Positions 1-9,900 of a DNA stretch of 64,000 nt are shown one piece after another; the first letter of the stretch is position 1; the number at the start of each line of letters is the position of its first letter. Under the pieces are notes generated by a model that worked only from the letters and a program-made list of their open reading frames with translations, did not search any database and had not been told where the DNA came from. The stretch covers positions 17,083,168 to 17,147,167 of the forward strand of contig CM055094.1 of NCBI GenBank assembly GCA_029204225.1. The letters run 5' to 3'. Origin of the DNA: Diphasiastrum complanatum (taxonomy: Eukaryota > Streptophyta > Lycopodiopsida > Lycopodiales > Lycopodiaceae). The position numbers and the translations under genes are program-made.

Positions 1-1305
1 AGCATGTGAAACCGTAGACCCATGAATAATATCGAAATAAGGAGCATAGGCGACAACATCTATAGCATGGCACTCAGGAACACGAGTAGCATCAAAGTAC
101 TCAACAACAATATCAAAGCATGGAACAACATCATCAATAGGATCATAGCATGCTATGTTAGTATCAAGGTCCACATCAGTCGCAACCTGTATATGTGAAT
201 CAGCATCAGTAGGAACCTGTATATGTGACTCTGACTCACTATGGGATACAATGACGAGCTCAGGTAGATCAATAACTATCTCAAGTAAATCAGGCAACTC
301 GCTCAAACTGTGTGATATAGGATCCTGAAGGTCAGCGAACTCTGCAGACGTGTAACGTCGGACAAAAGCAGGTCGAGGGTCCACAATGCAAGGAACTGGA
401 ACTGAAGGGGCAGGTGTAGGGGTGGACATAGCGGGAAAAGATGAAGCAGAAGGACGGGGTTGGGAGAAGCGGGAAGGAAGGGTGTTAGAGTACTTGTGCT
501 GTAAAGTACTGGCAAGAGACATCGCCTCAACAAGTGTGGGAGGATGGAAGGAAGAAACATCGTAACGTAAGGCACCACGAAGCCCAGCAATGTAACGAGA
601 AATAAGCTCAGTGGGCGGTAGATCTGTGAAAAGATAAGAAAGTTCCATAAACTGATTCGTATAAAAAGCAAGGTCACTGGTCTGAGTGAGACTACGGAAT
701 GTATCACGTTGGTGGTCGAGCCACTGAGGATCAATCATAGCATGACGAAGGTCACGACGAAAGGTACGCCATATATGGAGCCCTTCCCGATCAGAATCAG
801 CTCGATAAACTTGCCACCACGTGGCGGCGCGTCCATCTAAGTGTAAAGCAACCAACTGGATCTTCTGAGGATCAGTCTTAGGGTAGATCTGAAAATATGT
901 GTCAAGCTTAGCAAACCAATTCTCTAATAAGTTCCCGTCAGAGGAACTGGAATAGGTAGCAAGCTGTACCCTATCACGAAAGTCTCGAGCAAAGTGTGGC
1001 TCAAGAACTGGGGGACGTGGAAAGACACCAGGAGGTGGGTTAGGTGGAATGAACGGTCCACCACCAGGCTGACTAGCAGAAGAAGATGGAAATCCAAATG
1101 GAGGGGGAGTCCCAAATGAAGCAAAGACAGGAGCTTTTCCAGGACCATGAGGCTGTAAAGAATCAATATGTGACTGCATAGTAGGAAAGCCGGTCATAAC
1201 TGTATCGAAGCGAAGAACGAGGCCAGAAATTGTTTCATCCATGCGCCGAAACTGATTGGATAAGTTTTCCAAAACAGTTTCACTCGGGGTAGGTGAATGT
1301 GCCAT
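1..1305 (-). CDS. Ty3/gypsy-type retrotransposon gag, partial (runs off left edge)
   Basis: Reading the minus strand from the ATG at 1305, the frame stays open for 435 codons to the window edge. The first ~110 residues are rich in Pro, Gly and Ser. About residues 125-240 follow the retrotransposon gag (capsid-like) pattern: ENWFAKLDTYF, then LDGRAATWW, then an IWRTFRRDL-type block and LISRYIAGLRG. This is the structural protein that packages element RNA into cytoplasmic particles. The acidic, serine-rich tail reaches the edge with no zinc knuckle yet, so the rest of gag-pol lies left of the window. The ATG sits about 815 bp downstream of the primer binding site at 2121-2132, as expected for a gypsy leader. 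A frame free of stops suggests a recent insertion, while most other elements here are broken. The gypsy assignment rests on gag style, not on an integrase or RT. Confidence 0.82.
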   Translation of the reverse strand, partial: MAHSPTPSETVLENLSNQFRRMDETISGLVLRFDTVMTGFPTMQSHIDSLQPHGPGKAPVFASFGTPPPFGFPSSSASQPGGGPFIPPNPPPGVFPRPPVLEPHFARDFRDRVQLATYSSSSDGNLLENWFAKLDTYFQIYPKTDPQKIQLVALHLDGRAATWWQVYRADSDREGLHIWRTFRRDLRHAMIDPQWLDHQRDTFRSLTQTSDLAFYTNQFMELSYLFTDLPPTELISRYIAGLRGALRYDVSSFHPPTLVEAMSLASTLQHKYSNTLPSRFSQPRPSASSFPAMSTPTPAPSVPVPCIVDPRPAFVRRYTSAEFADLQDPISHSLSELPDLLEIVIDLPELVIVSHSESESHIQVPTDADSHIQVATDVDLDTNIACYDPIDDVVPCFDIVVEYFDATRVPECHAIDVVAYAPYFDIIHGSTVSHA

Positions 1306-2120
1306 AATGATAGTGGAAGGAATAGACGAAAACTTGAGGGAGCGGACTCTTGTCGTCACCCCAAATTAGCTATTAAAACCAATATTATCACAACTAAGAA
1401 AGGGCAGCAATCAGCAAATGAAAAAAGTGAAAATGAAGGCTGTAAAAATGCGCTGGACAGCCAGGAGGGAAATGTCAAATTGGAATATTAAACGGAGTCG
1501 GAATTCCGTGAAATGTGGTTGAGGATGGGCGCTGGAGAGCCTTTTGATAAACTGTGAAAGATGGCTGGAAACGGATAAAATAATAGGCGAAAGTGACAAG
1601 TCGGAAGGGCTGGGGCAGCGATGAACAAGCTGCAGGATTTTGGCAATTTGGAATAGCAAACGATTACGGAATTGGGTGATTTTTGGATAGGAGGCAAACA
1701 ATCAGCAAAATGGACAGCAAATCGGTGGAGAAATCCGTCGAAGATGGCAAGGTAGTAGGGCGTTGGGCAGTAGCTACCAAAATCCGCACATAACCTGAAA
1801 AAAAAAATGGAGAAAACCGCTGAAAATGGTGATGAAGTAGGGCGCTGGACAGCCTCCAATCAAGCCACAAAATGGGCAGCAAAATGGTGGAGAAAATCGA
1901 CGAAAGTGACAAGGTAGTTGGCCAGCCTCTACCAAATCTTGAAAAACGATGGAAATCTGATAAAAAAATTGACGAAAGTGATGGGTTAGTAGGGCGCTGG
2001 ACAGCCTCTACTAAATCTGAAAAAACGATGGAAATCTGATGAAAAAATCGACAAAAGTGATGGGTTAGTAGGGCGCTGGACAGCCTCTACTAAATCTGAA
2101 AAAGTAGTGCACAGGAAAGT
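1306..2120 (-). repeat. Gypsy leader with degenerate tandem repeats
   Basis: This is the untranslated stretch between PBS and gag. It contains a repeated block around GGGCGCTGGACAGCC, near 1450, 1528, 1760, 1840, 1992 and 2071 on the + strand. The last two units, about 79 bp apart, are nearly identical and share TAGTAGGGCGCTGGACAGCC followed by TCTACTAAATCTGAAAAA. Older units are more diverged and carry insertions. No coding potential is apparent. Confidence 0.7.
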
Positions 2121-2132
2121 GCTCTGATACCA
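2121..2132 (-). promoter_or_regulatory. Primer binding site (initiator Met tRNA type)
   Basis: On the minus strand this reads TGGTATCAGAGC, the standard plant retrotransposon PBS complementary to the 3' end of initiator methionine tRNA. It lies just inside the LTR at 2133-2561 and upstream of gag in the same direction, which fixes the element's orientation. Confidence 0.9.
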
Positions 2133-2561
2133 AGTTACGAATAGAGCCACAGCTGATCTAGAGCTAAGCTATGAAAGCATCACATAAGCAAGACTTAAGC
2201 TATGAAAGCAGCACAGAAGCAAGACTTAACCCTAGAAAGATTAAGGAGACTAAAGAGAGAGATCAATATCATCAGCTGAATAACAAATGACACAGTTTCC
2301 CTACTTATAGCCAAGAGGAAGCCCTAAAAGGAAGCTTCCGGTGGCTAGGGCCTAACTGGGAGGGAAAATAGTGCGCCCTCCAAGAAGGCCCCCACTCTCC
2401 AGTAATATGTCCAAATGGCCTAATAATGAATAATAAGGCCAAAGGCCAACCATATAGTCTAAGTTACACTAATGAATAAAAAAGGGCCCAAGGCCTGCTT
2501 ATGCATAAAGTAAAGTAAATGTAAATGGACGCGGCGAATGTAATGAGCCGAGTCCATAACT
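2133..2561 (-). mobile_element. 5' LTR of the gypsy element
   Basis: The LTR abuts the PBS. Its proposed ends are inverted copies, AGTTA on one side and TAACT on the other (minus strand AGTTATGGACTC... to ...TTCGTAACT), instead of the usual TG...CA. A minus-strand TATA-like box (CTATAAGTA) lies at about 2302-2310. A ~33-bp duplication containing AAGCTATGAAAGCA occurs at 2165-2230. The outer boundary is inferred from the terminal inverted match and from a related LTR at 13773-14406. The partner 3' LTR is not in the window. Confidence 0.6.
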
Positions 2562-3791
2562 TATTTGAACTAAAATCACTTAAGATTTATAATTAATAAA
2601 AGTGATTGTCGAGTAAATTCCTGAATATCATCCAAGCCATAGTTGGCCGTTCATGTGGTGGTACCAAGTGAGATCAATTCTAATAGGAAGGTCCAATTTG
2701 ACTTGAAGAAAAGTCGTATGTTTCTTCAAGTTTTTGAATCTATCCAAGTTCATGTTCTATCATGTGGTAGATTCAGTCGTTTGCGATCAGATTTGGAAGT
2801 TCAGGTTGTTGATTAGCCTCTGAAAATCAACAAGTTGTTTAGCCTCATGAAAAACAACAGGATTCATTTCAATAAATTGACAGATTACTGATCAGTCTTA
2901 GAAAATCAATGTGAAGCCTTCTTAAGTGAAGCACGATTCCTTCAAGGTAAGGAAGTATTAGGAATCTCTAATCTCTACTTTTGTTTATCATCACGGATGA
3001 CTTTGGTGTAGGAATGTGTTGGAAGAAGGTTCAGGACAATTGTTTTATGATGGAGGTGTTTGAATGTCTTAATCAGTAGGAAGATGGACATACACCAATT
3101 GGGAGGTTAGCATATGTATATGACATAGTGTCAAAACATGCTCTTGATGAATTTGTCATAAGCAGTGTTAAAATATGTCATGATGAGATGCTTTCTAGGT
3201 TGGAAAGTTGTTTGGGGCAAGTGACTCTATGTGTGAGATAGAGGCAGGAGATTCCATGGAATAGATAGTGTCGAGTACTTTGTGTGAGGAAGTATTGCAT
3301 ATGTTCTATCTTTCTATTGGGGATGCTCTATTACTTGCATATTTGGTTTGGTTCATAGACAACATTCTCTTTGTATCATTGTTGGAGAGTGGTTGGAATG
3401 CAAGCATGACTATTGTCTAACAACAGTAGGAACACACGTCCATTGTACCCAAAGACCTGCCATTCTCACCCAAGATGCATGGCAAACAATCTTGCATATT
3501 TTATTGAACAATCTAATCACAATAGCTTGATTTGGATCAACCTCTCACCTCCTCAATGCAACATTATTGGCCGTGAAAAAGTTCAAATCAATTATCATGT
3601 TTGAATATATGAAACCTTTTGATATGGAATGAAATTCTATGTGCTGAAGTATATATAGTGAAATTTATTACATTAGACCTCTATTATGTTGTTGGGGCCT
3701 TCTTGGTTACATTTGGATTCCTAAAACCATAGTAATTGTATTTGTGCCGAAGAGTTGCAATGTATGAATCTTACAACCCTAATTCTTGCAG
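2562..3791 (+). other. Intron sequence of the ABCI11-like gene; nothing recognised
   Basis: About 1.2 kb of AT-rich sequence lies between the gypsy LTR and the first visible ABCI11 exon. I searched it for the exon that should carry the VFQFPE-type segment and the Walker A loop and found none, so those exons must lie further left. Short open frames around 3350-3600 show no family resemblance. Confidence 0.5.
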
Positions 3792-3906
3792 ATACTTTTT
3801 GACTGACTCAATTATCGAAGAGCTCACTTTTGGATGGCCCAAGAACACAAATGATTTGTATTTGAGGGAGACATTGGTGGCAAGAGTTCAGGCTGCCATT
3901 TCAGCT
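3792..3906 (+). CDS. ABCI11: ABCI11-like exon (first visible)
   Basis: Acceptor CTTGCAG ends at 3791 and donor GTAAAA starts at 3907. The first base completes a split codon. The exon then encodes YFLTDSIIEELTFGWPKNTN and a helix ending AAISA, and finishes on a whole codon, matching the phase of the next exon. Confidence 0.85.
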
Positions 3907-6900
3907 GTAAAACTGCTACCCCGTTTGTACATTGTTTAAAGTTTTTTCATGTGACCTTGGGTTATTTACGACTTGCATGCTATGAACAAAACACTTGTAG
4001 AACATATAAGAATGTGTTGATTGATTAAGTTCAAAGCGATACTTTAAACATGATCTCAAGAAGAATGCTATTGATGTGTGCCTATACTCACTTGCATTGA
4101 GCGATGCTAGTCTTAAGCCTAATCTCAAAACAATCAACCAAAGAGAAAGATGCTTTTATAATGCTTGAGGACCTTAACTCAATTTGATTAAGGTGCTTAT
4201 TTTGGAAGCCTAATAATAGTTACAGCAAGCAACTAATGCCTGACTAGAGCTCTTAATAAATGTCAATAACATATGAAGGCTCTATACTACCCAATTTATT
4301 ACCTCAAGGTTAAAACGACAAGCAATAAAGTGTGGAAGCAAGGTCCGAGTAGCTGTTTATAGCAACTTAACTATAACTCTTCCTCATGTTAAAATTAGAC
4401 AATGTTTGCATTGCCGTTCGAATAACCTTGATGGTTAGAGTCATACCCACAACCTTGGCATCCCATACTTCCGCACCCTTTCCATCAATCATCTCGACTG
4501 TGTACTAGTACAAGTATTCTCACTCTCAACTGTTTGAATAAAGTAGAATTGATTACATTATGTGAGGACCCAGTGTCTAATTAAGGCATCTCTACCACCC
4601 AGTTGTCCGTGCATAACAATCCAAGTGCAAGGAAATTGATGCCAATACTGCGCCACTCTTGACAATTGCGGTAAGGGATTGAATCCACCTACCGACACGT
4701 TCAAATGTGGAGCACCTTGTGGTTCGTCTTGCTCCAACTCTTCAATCTGCATTGGTGCTGGCTGTTCAACTTATAGAGTGTAGGTGGTTTGCATCAGGTT
4801 ACATGAACCTTAGAAACTCGTTCCGACCCTATTGGATTGAAACCCTTTTTTTTAATAAATAAAAACACGTAATAAAGCAAAAAGAGGGGAGTTTTTGGGT
4901 ACATAGATAGATCAATCACTGACCCCTGCATGTACTGGTCCCTGGAAAACAAGCATTCTGCTTACAACTAATGGGCAAGTAATCCGGCATTTAGTTTGAG
5001 ATACTCATCTTTTCTACAATTAAATTGATGGACATTGGAAGGAACAATTTGCTTGTTCGAGTTACTATTACATCTAATGAGCTTTTTAGCAGGCTGTAGC
5101 AAATAAGCCCATGTCAATGTCCCTTACGGCACTAATTATGTAAACTGAAATCTCACTTGTTAGAAAGAAAGTGGAAAAAAACATTTCATTTGCAAGACAT
5201 TGCCATCAGAAATTGTAACACTTGAATAATACCTCTATTTGCATAAGTTATTTCTTGAGACTCACTTCCAAAAAATTAAAGTATCTACTATTTGATTGGA
5301 CATATCCGAAATGAATCATGTCAGCACTTCAAGCACCCAGTAGCTTTGTCCATAAGAGATTAACGGTTCTTAGAACCGTGGGGTGAACCGTACCATGGTT
5401 CATCATAATTATTTAATTAATGTTTTGGCCCTCATTTGATTAAAAATGAATTCAAAAACAAAAAATTTAATTAATTAATTATTAACTACACGGTTCACAA
5501 GAATGAAGATCCTATAATAGTTAGCATGACCCATGAAGATGTAGACTTCGCGGATCGTCCCGGGTGGTGGTTCTGGCCAAATTTTTTTGAGAACCGTATG
5601 GTTCACTGTACGGTTTTTAGAACCGTGGTGAACCGTCCACGGTTCATTAATTCTATGGATAAAAAACACAACAGAAATATTTCTAACAATTAGGTACCAA
5701 TAAAGTATGAGCGAAAGATGGCCCTCATGGTGCTAAAAGATAATTGGAAAATCACCTTGAATATGATTAAAAAAACGGTCGGGAACCACCTTGAATATGT
5801 ATGATGGTTCCATAGAATTAATGAACTGTTAACGGTTCACCACGGTTCTGAGAACCGTACAGTGAACCGTACGGTTCTTTAAAATTTTTGCCCAGAACCG
5901 TGGTGAACCAACTGAATAATTAATTAATTAATTTTTTTTTGTCCCACCCCCAAAAATAGCCCAAAAAATTGCTAAAAAAATGCCAATTTTTTTTTTTTTT
6001 TTTTTCAGAAAAAGCAGATTCTCCCTACTTAGATTATTAACCTCAAATGATTTAATCTCCCAAATTGATAAGAGAGAGGGAGACAAAGAGAAGGAGACAG
6101 AAAGAAAGAAAATGTCCTTGAATACCCTAAGGTACATAGGACTAAGAAAAGGTACATGTCAAGTGTGCACATAGGAGCTTAAAGCTCAATCATCTATAAA
6201 ACTAAATAACTGCAAATACAATGCATAAAGACAGCTGGCCCAGTCAGGATCCAATAGCTTGGAATCATATATCACGATGCCCATCAGCATGAAAGAAATG
6301 GTGGATGGTATGCTGTGAAGGTGTGATTAGATGTGCCCTGGACCTTTGTCGCCGGATAGGCCGTCGGTGTCGTCTCTGCTGCCGTGGCGCTCTGGGCTGT
6401 GATCTAATAACTGACTGTCTCTCTGGCCGTCGACATGGTCTCTGATGCCGGTGTACGAAGGAGTTGGTAATCTCGGCCTCTCCATCTGAGTCGCTGCCTA
6501 TGGGTACCTCGGATCTCTGTCTCCGACGGGATATGCACTCATCAATGCTCAGCTGTGTTAGGGAATGTGTACCATCTAGTCTCCTCCTCCTCAGGTCTGA
6601 CATCTCTCGGATCATCAGTGCGACACATCTAGGGTCCTCATAAGATATCAAGGTAGAAAGTGTAATTGGGTGCTCTCTGAACAAGCAGTAGTACCGCCCC
6701 CGTATCTCATAGTAGGCTGGACATCTGAAGAGGAAATGTGACTCGTCCTCAGTCTCATGCATAACATACATGCTACAAAGCCGGTCCTCTCGTGGGGTGC
6801 CACTGTATCTGCCAGTCTTAATAGCCAGCTGATGTGAAGAAACCCAAAACTGACCCATCGCTATCCGCAGACTATGTGGTATACTCCTCAGCAAGTAACC

Positions 6901-9900
6901 AGATACTATGGGGCAGCCAGCCGGATCAAGAGATAGAACGTGTGTACGATAAAACTCACTCTTGGTCCCCAACGGACCCTGCCAAGTGATATGAGGATAT
7001 GATCTGTAAAGGAGGCCTCTGATGTACTGGTGGGTGCCCGCAGGTAGATCACTGATCTGGATACCCAATGTGGAGAGGAGACGGCAAGCCTGGGAGTACC
7101 ATGAGAAAAGGTGTCCCTCTGAGTGTAGGCGTCGGGATGAAGATAAAGCTGCAACTACAAAATGTGTACGCCCGTCCTGAAGATCCTCTAACCTCTGTAT
7201 GAATGTCACAATATGGAATAAGGCCTCAATCTAAATGGGGGGGGCTGCGAACTCCGCCAAGATAATCTGGTGTGGTACTGAGGGCTTAGCCCGTATCATC
7301 CGGGAGAGCAAACGAATCTGGAGCCGGGAGATATATGTCCAATCAGTAGCTGTCAGACCAGTTTTCCATGTCTCGGAAGCATACATAGCTGAGGGCACAA
7401 CCATAGTGTCAAAGAGCCGACACTTACTAGTCGCATCTTTGATGTGTGAGTTGAAACATAGTCTCTCCAAATCTACCAGTGAGGCATAGCCCTTCCGTAC
7501 TCGGGAAATAGCTGTGTGTCTCATGCTGAACGTAGGCCCCGAGAATAGTACTCCTAGATATGTATAGGAATCAACAACCTCTAGGGGATGACCATCCCAT
7601 AGAAGCTCCTGCCGCATCATGAAAGACCTAGAGGTGTTGAACACCATAACCTTAGTCTTGGCCACATTCACCAACAAACCCCACCGTGTGCAGAAAGAAA
7701 GAAGAGCATCTAAGTGTCGCTGCAAACCCTCTCTCGTCCGTGAAAGCAAAACCACATCATCAGCATAAAGGAGAATAGCAATAATGAGGTCGCCCAATGT
7801 ACAACCCTCCCCTCCATCACTCCGTATAACATGCTCTAGCTCGTCAATGTAAAGACCAAAAAGTGTAGGAGAGAGTGGACATCCTTGTTTGACACCAATA
7901 GTACTGACCACCTCCGGTGAAATAACTCCTGATAGTCGGACCGTGCCAATAACTCGCCTGTACAATGCTACTACCGCCTGTATAGTATCCTCCTGAAAGC
8001 CTCGATCATGAAGTCTCTGTATCGATAGATGCCTAGGCACATAATCAAATGCCTTGCGGAAATCCACAAAGCAGCAGTATACACGCTCCCTCTTGGCCTT
8101 AGCCTCCTCAATGATGGACAAAAACGAGCTTTGAGGGGTTTTGGGGGAAAATTTGGGAAAATGAATTAATTAATTATTTTTTTACATGAACCGTACCACG
8201 GTACGGTTCCTTCCATGGTTCCCAAAACCCACGGTTCTGGGAACCGTGGGTTCTATGGATGGTTCCCAACCATCTGTTACAATCTATATTCAAGGTGGTC
8301 TGCCAACCCTTTTTTTCAGGTCATATTCAAGGTGGTTTCCCGACTATTTTTCAGCACCAACAGGGCCATCTTTCATTCATATTTGAAAATATTGATCCTT
8401 AATTTTTTCATAATCTCTGTTCTGTTTTTTTCTCTCTTATGGAAGATTCTACTGGGTGCTTGTAAGGGCTGTCATGATTCATTTCAGATAAGTTTTCGGC
8501 ATCGTCTTCTTTTTTTTCTTTGTTAAAAAATTATGAATTTTTCATTTTATTTTTCCTGGCAACTATAACGTGAGCACTGCTTCCACTCATGTTGCCCTAG
8601 ACATCCAAAGCATAGGTTCTCCGTTTTAGCCCACTCCAAGTCTTGTGGTAATAGCATAGAAAAGCGTTGCTCCCCTTGGGTATCAGCCGTCCATACCGCC
8701 CTTTACCTTGCGAGGCACCACCATCCCACCCTTTTTGCCCCTAGGAATTTGCTCTTGCCTGGACCGATCTTCAAGGCTGAAAGCCACTGGTAGCAGGTGC
8801 ATCAGGCTCCTTGACCTTTTTTCCATCTCTGTAGTAAAGGGCCATCTGTAGTGCCCTATGGACGTTGTGGGCCTTCTTTCTCACAAAAGGCTTGAGGCTC
8901 TCACGCAAACCCTTAACAAAGTGGAATACTTGTAAAAACATTGATACCTCCCTGCATCAAGGCCTCTTGGTACTTGTCCACGTGTTCCTGTACGGACACA
9001 TTGGCTTGGTTCATCTTGGTCCATGCCTGAAGCTTGGTACTTTTCATCCAGTGGGATCTAGTTCCCCGTGAACATGCATTTAAAGGCCTCCCATGTGAGT
9101 GGAACCAAATTATTCTTTTTGACCTTCCGCCACCCTCTGTGTTGTCTCTTTATGGCGATAAGTAGCCTCAACATCCTTCTGATTGTCGTCTTCAATTTTG
9201 CAAATCTGGAAAGCTTTCTCCCATTTTTGGAGCCAGTTTTCAGCAACACGAATATTCTGCATAGCAATTGCTCCTGTGTACTTGGGTGGCTTGAGGTCTT
9301 TAATAGATGGCAGCTTCCTCCGTTTTGAAGGTAAAGCTGCCTCTTTTTGCAGTTGACAAAGGATCAACTGCTATGACAGCTGTGGGTGCCACTCGCACTT
9401 CCACGTTCCTATGGGATCTATTAACTTTCAGTTGATCAAGGATTTGTTGCAAAATAACCTTCATGCCATACATCTTAGCAGCTACTCGCCCTGTCAAGGT
9501 TATTAATTATGGAAGCATCTTTGTCTACAACGCACAAAAAGCTTCAATCTACCCTAGAGAACGTGCATGCAAAGTTTACAGTTTCAACATTACTTCTACC
9601 TATCAGAAATATGAAATCTCAAGTAAAAAACCATGTTAAGTGATAAAAATCACTATTTTTCTTATGTTCCAATAGTTCTTACCTTATGCAAGAGAAAACA
9701 GATCCTGTTACACTTATATCGACATTGATTTAAGCCCTATAGTTCTGATTTTGCCCATTGACTTTTATTATCGATTTATAGCCAAAAACGTGAAATTTCG
9801 ACTTATTGTTTCTATAGTCTTGAATAGCTTATCATCTAACCATCAAGATTATGTCATGTCTCTTTCAACCAGGGAGAAACTCCCATTTGGGGAGTTAAGC

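Noticed and set aside
303-1166. Two hydrophobic Leu/Pro-rich frames on the minus strand
   Set aside because: They are out-of-frame readings of the real gag frame (1305 to 1), which is open throughout and has gag motifs.
2121-2132. tRNA-like match to initiator Met tRNA
   Set aside because: Only the 12-nt complement of the tRNA 3' end is present, next to an LTR; it is a primer binding site, not a tRNA gene.
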